64,000 nt of DNA. Source: Bugulina stolonifera (Eukaryota; Bryozoa; Gymnolaemata; Cheilostomatida; Bugulidae). The stretch covers positions 6,469,072 through 6,533,071 of the forward strand of contig OW285189.1 of assembly GCA_935421135.1 (NCBI GenBank), written 5' to 3'. Under the pieces are notes generated by a model. It made no database searches. It saw only the letters and a program-made list of their open reading frames with translations, and was not told where the DNA came from. Of the stretch, positions 40,201-55,200 are shown one piece after another. The translations under genes and the position numbers were made by a program. Within the stretch, counting starts at the first letter, position 1, and each line of letters begins with the position of its first letter.

Positions 40201-43200
40201 ACATACACACAGTCTAAGATTACAGCCTACTACTTGGTAAGCAAATTGATTTAACTCAACAGATGTGACTGCATACATTCAAGTTGTCAATAGCCATATC
40301 ACACCCTCAGGGTGAATGAACATCTAAGTAAAACCCTATACATGGGCATGGACATTCTAGATGTTACTCTGTAACCCAACCAAGTTAGCTGACAATAATG
40401 TATATTATAATGTATATAACTATATTATCCTAACGATATAATATAGACTGTACATAGCGTTGTAGATATACATGTACATGCGCAAGCACTATAATTGGAG
40501 CACTGAAACTGTATAGCCTATGCGCTCGTCTCAACTCACCTTCTCAAAGCAGGGGCGTATCTTCAGAGCGATGTTAATGAGTATTGGCCTTATGTGGCTC
40601 TCATTGATGGAAAGGAGTATTTTTGAGAGACCCGACATGGCTTCTGTAGTCACCATGTTATCAACGTCATCTCTGTCATCCATGCCAGACATCATGGCCG
40701 ACAATATGGTGGTTGAGTACTTCTGCACCTAAAATAGTCAGATACCTACGGTGGGCTAAGCATCAGCCATGAAAATATAGCTTGCACTATATCCACGATA
40801 TTTTACTGTGACAGATAAACAATGCTTTCAGTAAGAACTAGCCGATAGTATTGTATATACGAACCATCTCAGTACCCGTATCTCCAATGTTGCCCAGTCC
40901 TCTTACACAGAGCCTGCGTACCTCAATACAAGAGTCTACGAGACGTCCCATCAGACTTCCAACCAGTGTGTCTACCAAAGTAAGATCTCCGCCGCATTTA
41001 TCTTTGATCAACTGTAGAACGAATAACAGAAATGTGCTACACTGACTTTGTAAATTACAGTGGGATGAAATTGAAAAGCTGATAGCACTACTCTAATCAA
41101 CTAGTTAGCAGGTGGAGAGGAGATACCTCACCAAAGGCTATCCCTATAAGCATGAATTATAGCCATATTCCTAATATAATATGAAAAACAATATGTGACC
41201 CCTGCTATCAGAATCAGACATCGGGAGGTACCCAAAGATTTTGAGATATGTATGTTTTCAGATATAGAAATTTATGAGGATTTTAAATATGTTTTCCTTT
41301 TTATTCTAGCACCAACGGTTCAATTTTTATCAGGATAATACTGGGTCCATATCTGTCGATTTTCACAAAAAAGCGAACTGAGAAAATCTGGTTTAAAGTT
41401 TTCGAACCAATAATTTATTGTTTACACTATTCAGAACTTAGCAACGGGCATATCTAATTGACTTACATTGCTAGTTTTTACTGACTAGGGGTAAGAATGT
41501 GTGAGGAATCTGATGAAATAACTAAAAACAATGTAAAAACCATATCTTGTGTCCCATGGCCACTTAAACAAGAGATACTGATTTCGGATTTTCGACAAAA
41601 ACAGTGAAAATGAACTTGTGCACCAATTGCGATGGACAGGCTGCATTAACATAAATTTTAACACAGATTTCCATGCAAGTGAAATAGAAGATACTGCACA
41701 TCTTGTAACAAGTTAACAAAATGGTCTCTCATATGTGGGTAGCCCTGAGAAGGGTCTTTGAGGTAGGTAGGTTAGAACTATCCGGATTCCGCCATTCTGG
41801 TGAAATAGACCAAATTATGAACTTCATTGAGTTGTAGTCTTTCCATAGTCCTTCTATTGCGAGATCAGATGGTAGCACCTTAACATCTGTTTTCTTGAAT
41901 CCTGTTGAGAGTATGTTGTGTATTAATAATTTTGACAGTAAAAAAATAAGACAAACAAAAACTTAAGCGTAGCAGATGTAGTAGACTAGATTTGAACTCT
42001 GGACCTCCAGATTACAAACCCACATGCTTAACCATTACCTCACTGTGACTTGCTAGCTATCACAAAACATGTGCAGTCATACAACAAGATACTGAAAGCT
42101 GATAGCTGATGTATGCATAGCTTTGCCACAAAGCTTTTTATTGCTAGTTTTTTGGAAATGATCACTGCACTTTAGTACTTGAAGGAGGAAGGCAGAGGTT
42201 ATGGGAGACAGATAAAATACATGTAAGTGTATAATACTAGTTGATTCAAACTATGTGTATGTTTACTACTGCAGTATTAGAGCAATGTGATACATGTATA
42301 ATAATACAGTGTACCTACGTATTACAATATTTGGGTATGATCTGTAATGCGGACGGACTTATGTAATCTGCCTTCATCTTTGCTTTTTAGCAACAGAGGC
42401 CCATTCTGGAATCAATGGTAATGAAAATTATATCAGGAAGAGAAGGTTTATTGCCTGTAGAAAGTCAACTTACCTGGAATCCATCCTAGGAGGGCTAGTG
42501 CATGGATAGAGCCGACTGCATTCAGGAAATCCACTATAAGCTTGGCCAAAGTTGACTGCTTTGATGTTGTAACTTGAAGTCGCTGAAGTTGAAGGGAGTT
42601 GTACCACACTCCTTATAATGACTTGACAAGGCTAGAAATAGAGGAGACGTCCCACTGCTGTTCATACACATAAAAGCCTGGCAACAGATTGATGTTCCTA
42701 CAAATAGTCATGGATACCTGGGACATGAATTGTTTTACTTAATAACTTAAGATAAATACATGTACATTTAGATACTCACTTATGTGAGTTTTCAACCTAT
42801 GTTATTGATTCTAATGTAATGTACATGTGATGCACATTGGTTACTCAAATAGGATAAAGAGGGTAGGATATGTGGTAAGTCACATGTATGTGTAGTACAC
42901 ATGGAGATTGCAGCAGAACTAATTTTGAAGTATGAGCTAAACTTTATCTTTACTAGTGAAATAGCCTCAGCCTATAATTCAGGTAGCTTAATGTCATACT
43001 AACCATTTGATTGATGAAATAGTTGCTCACCTTCATAATGGAAATCTTTACATACAAAGTATTTTCTCTTCTTGGCCTTGTGGGAATTAGTAGAAGCAGA
43101 CAGAATTGACTATTGTGGGAGAGATTTTGCTTAATAAATTTTAGGAGATCTAGTAATGGCTGGTCAAGAGCTGGGAGCACATCTTACACAGATTGAATTA

Positions 43201-46200
43201 TTTCAACAGTAAAACTGGTAATGCTTGGCTTGGTAATAAGCTTGTGCATCCTGAAGTCACTCAAAAGTCTTTAACAACAGGAATATTGATAATTATAATT
43301 TTGAAGAATTTTCACAATTTTTACGCTATTATTATCAATATCTCCCAGTATATCAGGGCCATCCTGGGCCTCAGGTGTGTGTAGCCACACCTAAATTAAT
43401 GGCATAAAGCTAGTTTCTTTCCTCTCCTTTACTTTCTTGGTCAGAAAGGTCCTCAGCAAGATCCATAAAGTAACAATATTGATTTAAATAATCAAAGCGA
43501 GTAAAATCCTGGTCCCACCATGTGCCTCCATGATAAGTCACGTGACTCCATTAGCAACGACTTTGAACGAAGTTTACACCTATTTATGCTGTACTGATTG
43601 CTAATTGGTTAGTAGAAAGTGAAAGAGCATGCTTCAATTAGTATAATAACATTGAAAGCTGAGAATCAGCATGGTAAGTTTCAGTTTAGCTTTTTGGACT
43701 TTGAGCGCTTATTGCGTGGAAGTCAATTCACCGCGCGATGTCCGATTCTGATAGCAGGGGTCACATATCTTTGTTGGATCATCATGCTTTGATTGAATGA
43801 CATCATATTAATATGGTGTCATTCAATCAAAGATGGTGGTAGTAATGATTGCGCAGCTATTACCTGTCCAAAGAGAGCAGCTACAACTATTCTATCTGTA
43901 TCGTAGAGGTTAGAGAGGAAACTTCGTAGACATTCTGCCACATCACCAAGCAGACCAGCCTTATGTGCAGCTAAACACCTGTAATATAAATATAATACAT
44001 CTATAATATGTACATGTACATGTGCTGTGTAGTTAATACAGCACACATATAATGTTGTATAACTCACTCTATGTACTCAAACATTTACATACGTCGCTAG
44101 TCTCTCTATACCATCCACATAGTCGGTGGCTGACTTTAGTTTCTCCCAAATATCCTGTTCCTCTGCAGCAACCAAAATCTCCTCACATTCTGTGAGCTCA
44201 AAGAAAGTCTTTAGAGTATCAACACACAGTCTACAATAGAACACAGGTTATACAATAAATAGAATGCAGGCCAAAACAAAAATGAATAAGAGGCTATGTA
44301 ATAGAACATAAGACGAGCAAGTAGAACTGAGGCTATACATTAAAAACTGAAAGAATACAGTGGAATATGAGGCTATACAGCGGAACATGAGGCTATACAG
44401 CGGTACATGAGGCTATACAGCGCAATATGAGGCACAAAGGAAAACAAGCTGTCAAAGTGCAGAGCCACATGCTGGAAAACAAATCATGAAGTGAGGAGTA
44501 TAATAGCCCACATCACTGAATAATGTGAGGAACCTCTTCTATGACTTACACTGAAGGAACTATCTCAGCTGGCTTGCTAGCCTTAGGTCTTGACTTTGAC
44601 TCCTTCTTGTCTGTAGATGTCTTTCTAGGAGAGGTCTCTTTAGGAGCCCCTAATGGAGGTTTGACCTTGTGATAGGAACCAGTCTTCAGTAGCAGGGCCC
44701 CAAATATATGATGGTAATGCTTGTTCACAACATCCTTGACCTCTGTCACAGTCAGCATACACTTCAGGGCCATCACAATCTACACAGCATTGGTGGAAAG
44801 CATGATGAAAGAAAACGTTACATAATATCTTTGGTTATCATGTTTAGACATTTCATTAACAAACCTGTTAATGAGAGAAAACATAAAAGCTCATCTAAGC
44901 AAAAAAGCTCAACTTCCTCAGCAGGAGTTGGTGGGGTTTGAACCTGTGACCTTCAGATAGACACCCAACTGTGGTTTGCCTTGGTCAAGAGAGCACTATT
45001 ACTTATAGAACTGTCTTTCTGCTTTTTAAAATTATCTAACAGATGTTATATCAGCCCAAACATGTTCATCATGGTTACTATACATAGTCAGAATAGGTGT
45101 CAATTCAACATCTATGAAGACTGTATGATAATACATGTAGATATACATGTAAACGATGCATTGCTCTCTGTATAAACCAAGCACACACTACAACACAATA
45201 GACTACATACACAGTGTGAAGAGATAGAAGTTATACGATTGGTTTATACTCTATTGCGTTAGTATACTCACGGACAGAGGCTTGCGTGTGGCTATTTTAT
45301 CAAACCCCTTCTTCTCTGATCCACCAGTCCTCTCCTCATATGGCATGTTCTGTTTGAGTGTCTCCAGGAAGCTGATGATAACTCTGTCAGCTGAGGTAGG
45401 ATTCTTAGCCAGAACTTTCCAGAACTCTACCACACTGTAATATATTCATTTCCAAAATAACAGAACATGTGGGAGGATAGAACATGTGGGAGGACAGAAT
45501 ATAAGTATCGGTGTATCATACTCACGGAGTTCACAACTCAAGTAACGAATATAAAAAGGTTCAAGTCATGTCCTCTAAAGACCAAATGAGATCAATTAGC
45601 TTTCTGGTAGATATGAACGTGTTAAGTACATACACACACCTGTCATCATATGGCAAGGGGTAGTCTAGTAGGCACTGTATTAGAGTATCAAGATGATGAT
45701 CTGCCAGGAACTTGACACACCTGAGAGCACCTGTCTGAGTTTGCTCATACCTGATGTAGTACAACTTAGCGTGTAGCTTGCCAAGAATGTCACAAACCTG
45801 TAAGGTGTCATAGCAATGTTGAATCGATGACTTTTACACTATGCTCAGGACTATTCAATAGTCAATGCTATAATAATTCTTTCAATGGTTCCATAATATA
45901 TGTCAAATAGCCAATCAAAGCAAGTTTTACAACAATATCCACCAATGACAATGACCATTAAATGCTCTCAATTAATGTCCCATTGAAATGCAGTGAGTTG
46001 GGAGAAGCGCTATACATATAGAACATAATTAGTATATTTCAACATAACTAGTTACATGTACAGTTGACTTGAGGTGTTTGTGTATCATTCATTAGTTTTA
46101 CCTGGAAGGCAAACTCGGCACCTCTTAGTTTTACTACGCCATTGAGTACGACACAAGCACCATTAGAGCACAGGGCCTGACTGTCAGATAACCCCTCTAC

Positions 46201-49200
46201 CAATATGTCAACCAAGGATATGAGTTGACTACCTGTGGGGAATTTCTTGGCTATAACCTAATGAACAAATAATGGAACAATGAGTGAACTTGTCAAACAA
46301 ACAAGTTTCAAGTCATACATTTATACCTGTTTTACCTACAAGCAGATTCATGGAAACTGAACAGGAATAATGAGATCCCTATAACAGGGGGATACAATAT
46401 TATGGCAAACTAGAAATACATGCAGCATTACATTTTATATGTACATGTGGTTCACATTGTGTGAAAATGCTGATGTCACAAGAAAGGCTCTGTAAACTTG
46501 CTAAGATGTTCAAACAGTGAGTTTCTTCTACGCCAAGCCCACTACCCCATCCACAAACCATGAGAAATAATACCCAACACAATGAAATCACAAACGCTAC
46601 TACGTGAAATCACGGTTTCTAGACAGTGTAAACTACAGGTATACATATAATAGAGAGGTACGAGTCATACATCACATAACATAGAATAGGGGAGTATGAG
46701 TCATACATCACATACCATAGAATAGAAGAGTAGAGTCATACATCACACACCATAGAATAGAGAAGTACGAGCCATACATCACATACCTTAGCCAAATCAT
46801 TTACAGCATTGAATAGAACTGCCGAGTCACTCTTCTGCAGCCTCTCTTTCAAAATGGGCAGGGCATCCACCATCTTATCAGCTTCATCTACCGGAGTGCC
46901 TGCATAGCACAGCTGAACTCGCAGCATAGCCTGTATTGCCAAGATAGACTCGTCTCTCACTGCTATGGTAGGGTCAGTACATCGGGGTACCAGTCTACCC
47001 ACTACTTCCCCCAACACGACCAACTCTTCACTTTTCTATAAACATCAGATCATCATGTCATGGCACATGGTGAATAATACGCTTTGGGGTCATTGATCCA
47101 TCTTATAAACGTTTTAATTTCTATTACATGATCACCTCGAAGTAGATGGAGATGTAACAGTGTGGGTTATGTTACTGTGATTATGCGTTTTTCTAGAATT
47201 CGCAATTACAATGTAATTTATTTAAATAATTCCGTAATGTGACCAATGTCCATGTGTTTCAATACTGATTGCTTACCATAGATGCATGTCAGACAAGGAG
47301 GCCACCATGTAATATCTTATCAACAGAGCAAGTAACTTACATTTGAGGAGTCAATATTCTCCAAGTAATATTTGATCAGGGTGTGAAGTATTGTGACAGC
47401 CTTTTCCCTCTCATGGTCCTTCTCAGATGTAACCCATGGAAGTATATGCTGTGAAATACATAAGCATTTGTAAACCCCATATATTACTTACAGAATATTG
47501 TGGAAAAGACATCCTGCTGTAAAAGTGCGGCCAAAGCAATCTTTGTGAAGAACAAAAGTCTGTAACCTGAAGTAAAACTACCCAAAATCTCGCCGTTCAA
47601 CACAACAAACATGAGAGTGTAACTTCACAGTGTGCTACTAATATCGTATACGCAACTAGAATCCCACAGAAAGACATCAATATAGTGATATAAACATGTC
47701 ACTAAATTAGTTATAATTAAACATTATGAAACGCACTCCCATTAGTTAAATCGTTACTAAGCGAAAAACAAAAGAAAAAAACACACGACCTAAAGAAACT
47801 CTAGATTATGCATATCAACTACAAATATGTACATGGAAACATTTTCCTAAATAAAACATATAAACAATTACACTGGTAGTAGGATGTCAATACCTTGACG
47901 ATAGATTGAAGACCAGAGGGAGAGAAATTCTTCAGAAGGAACTCTTCTAGCAACTCATTTAGAGAGCTGATAGTGGACTGAGTGAGCTGCTGCTGCAGAA
48001 CCTGCTGTTCATATGTCTCGGACTTTCCCTTAGATACACTGTCAGGTAAACTGAGAACAGAGGATATGCAGGTACTGAGCACATTCAGACTATCTGCCTC
48101 TGACAGGGCTGGCTCCAATCGACTGATAGGTTAGTTAAAGAAACTTACTGCATAAAATAGTCTATACTTTATAGCAAAGGTGAAAGTTTAATGTACGAAT
48201 GGCAGTCAGTAACAAGAGTATGTGGCAGGGTATGAGGTGAGCAATAGTACATAGCCTTAGTAACAGCAACGGTAAAGGCTCGGCTACGCGAGAAACAAAC
48301 TGTTTTTTTCGGCCTTCGGAACCTCGTTCTAAAGCAAATCAGCGCGCCTGTTGCTTGGCTATGCAAAGACCAACACGTTGGTCTTTTCGGTCCACGACAT
48401 CATGGAGCACTGTGGTGATTGGTTAATATTAGATACAACAACTCCAATTATATACATGTAACTGATTAAAAACCAGCTCTTGTTATTGGCTAGATATTAA
48501 ACAGAGCCACTAGTGGACAGGTACCACGCATTGCCTATTAATAGAGCCATGACAACGAACAACGAAGTTGCTTCGCCGAAGCTAATGGCCTCTCGTGGAG
48601 CCGAGCCTTTAGAATGGTAGCAGTCACTGCCTAAGTATAACATCTTGCTTGAGGATTTCAATAGCAGTTTAGATCAGTCACTGTTGCTATGAACACATCA
48701 TCAGTGATAATAGTAGTCAATATTGTAAAGGATACACAAGTACTGAGCAGGCATTGAAAGCAGCAAATCTTGTCTTGCCAGTTAACTTATCTGTGGATTC
48801 GTTCTTCACACAAGTCTGTAAAGTACGGAACATACCTGTATATGCGATGGTGAAATACATGTACCAAACCACAGTTATATGATGTCAACGCGCTTGGTTG
48901 ACAGCAGACAAAATACATCGTCCATATTTATTCATATCGTAAAGCAGTGCATTGTAGGAAATTTGACGAACTTATTAGTAATATAAATATTGAGGTGGTA
49001 TAATGAGTCACTCACCATAAGATAATCAAGGAGTTTTGTTCTCTCAGCAAATGGATGGCTCCTCTGTAGGTGTACGGGGTCCAGAGATTTACCTATGAGC
49101 TCTACAGAGTTAATCAGGTATCTCTTCAGTGTCTGGTCCTATAATAGAATAGGTAAGTATCATAGATATAGCAATCTATTCAACTCTAATTTGATGTTAA

Positions 49201-52200
49201 CACCTAATAGTTGATAAACTAATCTTGTTCCTTGTGTTTGATACCCTACAAACGCAAGCAAATCCAAATCTCCAAATTGACCAATAGCTGTAAGAAGGAA
49301 TACCCCAGTTACAAGCACAGTGCTTATTCACTAGTAAGGAACCCAATCAGAAAATCTATTTACTTGCATGCATGTTATAATAAAACAGATCACACTATTA
49401 TAAGTTTATGTGGCTATTTAGGATGTCTCTGTAGTGTACAACTAAATTTATGAATATAGACAATATTGCACGGATATGTAGTGTACAAGCCTGTAGTTCA
49501 GTTGCATACCATAGTATATTAGTAAACATGTCAATGTGATACACCGAATGCATTATGGGAAATTTTACCCCCTGATTGGATGAAATAATCTAACTTACCC
49601 CCTGATTGGATGAAATAATCTAACTTACCCCCTGATTGGATGAAACATGAAATGGTCTAACTTACCTTCTGATTGGCGAAGTAGGGGGTTATATTCCTCA
49701 ACACAACAGCGTCTATTCTGGAGGTGACAAGGGAAATGGGAGCATAGAGAGTAGCGTACCCATATGATAACATGATAGTCTGTTTGAGGAAGGAGGTGTC
49801 AGCACTGTCTGATGTGTTCACTTTATCCTGTCAGTCATCACATTGTGCATAATACTACATTAGTTACAGTAGAAACATATATAAGAACATGCTGTACATT
49901 TTAGTGAATAGGTCACAAAAGGATATATTACAAATAATATAATATCAAGACAGATCTAAATGTCTTCTATGTGAAAGAAAGTAAAAGGAGTTGTACCTTA
50001 ATAAACCCAATGAGTCCAGACGACTTCTTACTACCATCTAACTTGAGTGACTGCTCCAGCTTAGTGAGTACTGAGTCAAAGTGAGCGGCAGCTACGAACC
50101 CTAAAGCTATGGCCAGCCCTTCCTGTTCAACCTACGTACGAGTATATACATATATACTATATCACTACATAGACACAGATATACATACGCTACATATACT
50201 TGAACATAGACATACATCACATACATGTAAACATAGATGTACATACAGCATTGTGGTGATTCACAGATGAAATCATGGTCTGCATGTACTGCTGTATAAA
50301 CTCTTTCTTGGTAGCTTTTTTCATCACCACACCCAGACATTTCAGACAGAAACTCTACAATTTATATGAAGATAATGGATAAAAAAATATACAATCAACC
50401 ACCAACATAACTAACATTATCCATTATTGACCCCAATATTCATAACCATGTGATATAATTATAGATATGTGTAGAGAGACGGACCTTTTCCTCTGGATAC
50501 TCCTTGTAGAGAGAGAGTTGTTCACCAAATGCTTCACCAAGTCCTACTGTCCACTCTTCCTCCTCCACACAGTCCAAGGACTTGGAGAGAAGCTACATGT
50601 ACAGATATAGTGGTAAACCTACCTGTATTAAACATTCCATACAATGGTATATACTTGCACATACCCGCACAAAAGATTGCTCACATATACTCGACAATAA
50701 CATACTTACATGTACCCACACGGTAACATACCTACATGTACCTATATAATGAGATACTTACATGTACTCATACGGTAACATACTTACATGTACCCACACG
50801 GTAACATACTTACATGTACCCACACGGTAACATACTTACATGTACCCACACGGTAACATACTTACATGTACCCACACGGTAACATACTTACATGTACCCA
50901 CACGGTAACATACTTACATGTACCCACACGGTAACATACTTACATGTACCCACACGGTAACATACCTACATGTACCTATATAATGAGATACTTACATGTA
51001 CCCATACGGTAACATACTTACATGTACCCACACGGTAACATACTTACATGTACCCACACGGTAACATACTTACATGTACCCACACGGTAACATACCTACA
51101 TGTACCTATGTAATGAGATACTTACATGTAAAATCAAGTCATTCCACTTCTTTAGAGGAAACTCATCTTCATCTTCAAACTCTGAAAAAAGTAAAATTTA
51201 AAGCCAACCCAAATATACTACCAGCGATGACATAATATATAAACTTATTACTTGCCATTGAATATGTACATGTACAGATGTGTATTATAAATTAATGTAT
51301 TTGTATAATATATGAGTCAGCCAGCCAGACAGCCAGCCAGACAGCCACCCTTACCTTCCAATTTGGCCTGCAGTTTTGGAATGACCTCATTCCAGACTGG
51401 CACTAGGTCATCGTGCAGATTAGGGACCAGTGATGACATTGCACTGAGCACATGCGTACCCCGTCCCCTCCCATTCTGTGGAACTCCTGCCATAGCAAAT
51501 AGTCTCGCCATCAATGGTTTTGCTCCTGGCAAGTTTGCTGTTAAACAAATACAACAATAGGCTTAGACCTAGTCAAAGACACTATATTCATGGCATTTTT
51601 ACATCTTTATGATAAAATGAACTACTGTGGTGTCAGTTTACATTTAAGTATAATATACAAGTAAATATCGTTATCAACCCCCAATGTACCTTCGTCTTCA
51701 TAATCGATAAGAAAGTCGGCATCCTTTCTCTCCCTCTTCCGCTCTGCCAACACAGCCAAGTTCTTACAAATAACACCGAATGCCTCAGTGTACGCCACTG
51801 GAATGATAAACTCCAGGAGAAATGGCCACAGTACCTTAAATTACATTAACATACTTCAACTAGTTGTCCAAAGCTACAGATACAAGGGTGAATAGATGCT
51901 ATTGGATTACACACAGTTCTTCCAAAGCCTCAATAAGATAAGGAGATCATGTGCTAAGTTGCATTGAGAGATTTGATTGGATGACCTCCCCAGCCTCAAT
52001 AGATGTGTGCACTAATCGTCACGTCACCCAGATAAGCAGTGGAGACAAGTTGCATGCAAGACTGTGTGACTGTTTCTGAATTGAGTAACACAGGAAATAG
52101 TATGAGTAGAAAGCTAAGGGCCTGAATGTAATTTTCTCCACATGATTGAACATCTTGCTGTGTGTTTAGCTCAAACACCGGAGGACCAGTCCAACAGTAT

Positions 52201-55200
52201 ATACATATACAATAATGTATATACATGTACATGTACATGTTTTCACACTGTACCTACTACATTGTACATTCTATATATATACATTCTACATATACAAGTA
52301 GACGTGTACCTTCTCCATGATCTCTACAGTAGTAACAACCAGTTGCAGCACACTCTCACACATAGATCTCAATGCTTGAGGTGTTGTATGGTCCGGGTCC
52401 ACTGGCTTCTTCACCGGTGCCTATACATGTACAAGTATAACAGGACTGATGTATGCTATAAGCTAGCACTATAATACATGTATAACAGGACTGATGTATA
52501 CTGAAATCTAGTAGCATACACATATAAAAGGACTGATGTATACTGTAAGCTAGTATACAGTAATACGTATATGAGTTGAGACAAAGCCATAAATTACTTC
52601 GGTAGAGTAAATAAATGCATTTGTACAGATGGAGACCATATTTTGACAAACAACCATGTTATGACTGATCTCGCTCGCTTGCTTCGATAAAAGAAACTAA
52701 TTTATGAAATAGTAAATACTGAAACCTAGATTTATATACATAGACTGGATATCAGCGTCACATATCACATAAAGCCTCAGCTCCATCACACATGGTATAT
52801 ACTTACAGGGGCGTCGCTGAGAGTGCACTGTCTAACAATGAATTCTATCATTAACTCCCCTCCTTCTAGTTCCAGGTAGCCATGATGGGCCATGGCTATA
52901 ATAGTCTGTACAAACACCTTCCTGACCTGCATAAATTAAACGACAAACATTTCAAACGAAATTGGAAACATTTTCATTACATAAGTACATACATGAGCAT
53001 TTCGTCAGCTCACCATCAACAGAAAGATATATTGTTAAACTAAATAGTAAGAACTGTATGATATACTGTATAGGGAAGGTTATACAGCACATATACACGT
53101 AGTATACAGTTGTAGTCACAGTAGTTAGATAGGAGTGTAGAATGAGGTACCTTTAGACTGGGTTCCTGAGTGAGTATTCTAAGGCCTGAAATAATGAGGG
53201 CTTTCTTCACCTCCATGTGAGAGCCGCCTGTATTCACTAGATGCCTCAGTATAAACAAGGAACCTATTCTAACCTTTTCCTCCTTCTGCTCCAGTTTGTG
53301 TAGCAGGTTGGCTACCACCTTATCAGAGTAGGTTCTGTCTGTAGGTAGAACAGATGAGATGCTGTCACTATGGCAACGTATGCTAAACACGCACAGGTAT
53401 TATGTATATTAGTACATGTACATAGTAGCGAAGTATACAATGTATCATATAGTATACACAAGTATAACTGCAATCTACCACACTATAACGACTGTCGAGT
53501 GGCACTGTTGACTTAAATATTCCACAAATAATATGGTAAGCTCATTCTCAAGTTGTATATTATTTGAATAAGTGGAAAGCATTAGAAAATGTATGATGAA
53601 TGAAAGAGGTGGCAACTCCCAATTTACTGTTCAATTGACCATGCATCAATGTTGATAAAGATGTGCACACAAGAAATAACCACACAGCAACACTAACTTA
53701 CTAAGCATGGCAAAACATCGGAGAAGTTCGTTTTGATTCCTCACTTGATCGTTGTTGGCATAGTCTACTGGCTGGCAGATGAAAGCATGAAGCTGATTGG
53801 TTACTGGTTCCCACAGTGTCTCTAGATTAAGTGCTTCCATTTGTGTAGCTGAGTCTAGTATCATACAGAGACTCTGTAACAGGGAAAGAGAGAATAACTC
53901 CATGTTAGGCACATTACATGGAAATCTCCACTAAAAGTTGATTACAGGTTTTTATAATGTTGCAATTTATTTCTCACATTAAAATTTTTAGTACCTACTC
54001 CAATCACTGATGACATCAAAATTATAACTATGACATCATAGCTTACCTCCGTAATAGCCAAGTGATCTAATGCCGAGCCATGCTTCTTGTATAGAGCTAT
54101 AACACCAGGTACAAGCTTGGGCAACTGCTCAGTTAGCTTGTCTTTCTTAATTATATGAGAGATGTTACCAAGGGCTCTTACTATGCCCACCCTTAACTAA
54201 AAACATAAAAAACTTAGTAGGAACTTTGATTATGTAACATGAATACACAATATGTGTATGACCTTACTCTTTACAATACAGTGATCAGTTGATAATCATT
54301 ACAATGTACAATAGATATACCAATGCATACAACATGTAGATAGTGTACATGCATGAATATCAATAGACAGACTGTAATGATGTAATACATTGACCTGATT
54401 AAGATCGTAGATAAGAATAACTAAGTCCTCACATTAGGATACATATCTATGCATGCTTTAACTTATTCACATACAATAGACATAGATATTAATACTTGTT
54501 TATCAGTTACATTGGTGTCATCTATTAGTAATAATTAGCTGCTAATCACTTCAACAATATGACTCACAGTATACCATTGAGCAATGGAGGCCCATGGAAT
54601 AGTTTCTCTTGTACAAGTCTGAACTTATCAAGGTCAAGAAAAGTTTCAAATTCTATAACTAGATATTCGTTGTCACATCACGTAGAAGTAGCCAAAGTAA
54701 TCAAAAGTAAGTTGTTTTATCTTACACTATCAGTGTAAAAAATGAGAATAGGGAGACAACTCCTACCTTGCTATCCTTAGCCTGAGGCAACCACACATTG
54801 AATAGCATATCATAGACTGAATAGAATGCATCTGAGAACACATCCACCCTAACGTTGGGATCCGGAGCCTGGTCTATGTTCTCCACGTAATACACTATAG
54901 ACTCCGCAAACCTCGACAGAGCTAAAAAGGTAGCAAATACATGTAGTTGTCTGAGCCAGTTTGTACAATGTACATTGTATTGCCAGCTGTTTGTGTATTC
55001 GCCTGTTTGTATTTACCTTTTGAGCAGTCAGAGATTTGTTTAACATCCGTGAAAATACTCAACCCTAACTGGGGTTTGAACCCGGGGCACCTAAACGCCT
55101 AGCACAGTAGACAGAACATGCTACCACTACACTAAGGTTGCTGAGCTGGTGGAGTGATAATATACTCTGTTCACTGTGCTAGGCGATTAGGTGCCGCAGA

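Noticed and set aside
53338..53381. Longer version of an MROH1 exon starting at the TTTAG near 53381
   Set aside because: That acceptor gives the wrong phase. The acceptor CTACCTACAG at 53339–53348 restores both phase and alignment length with the human protein.
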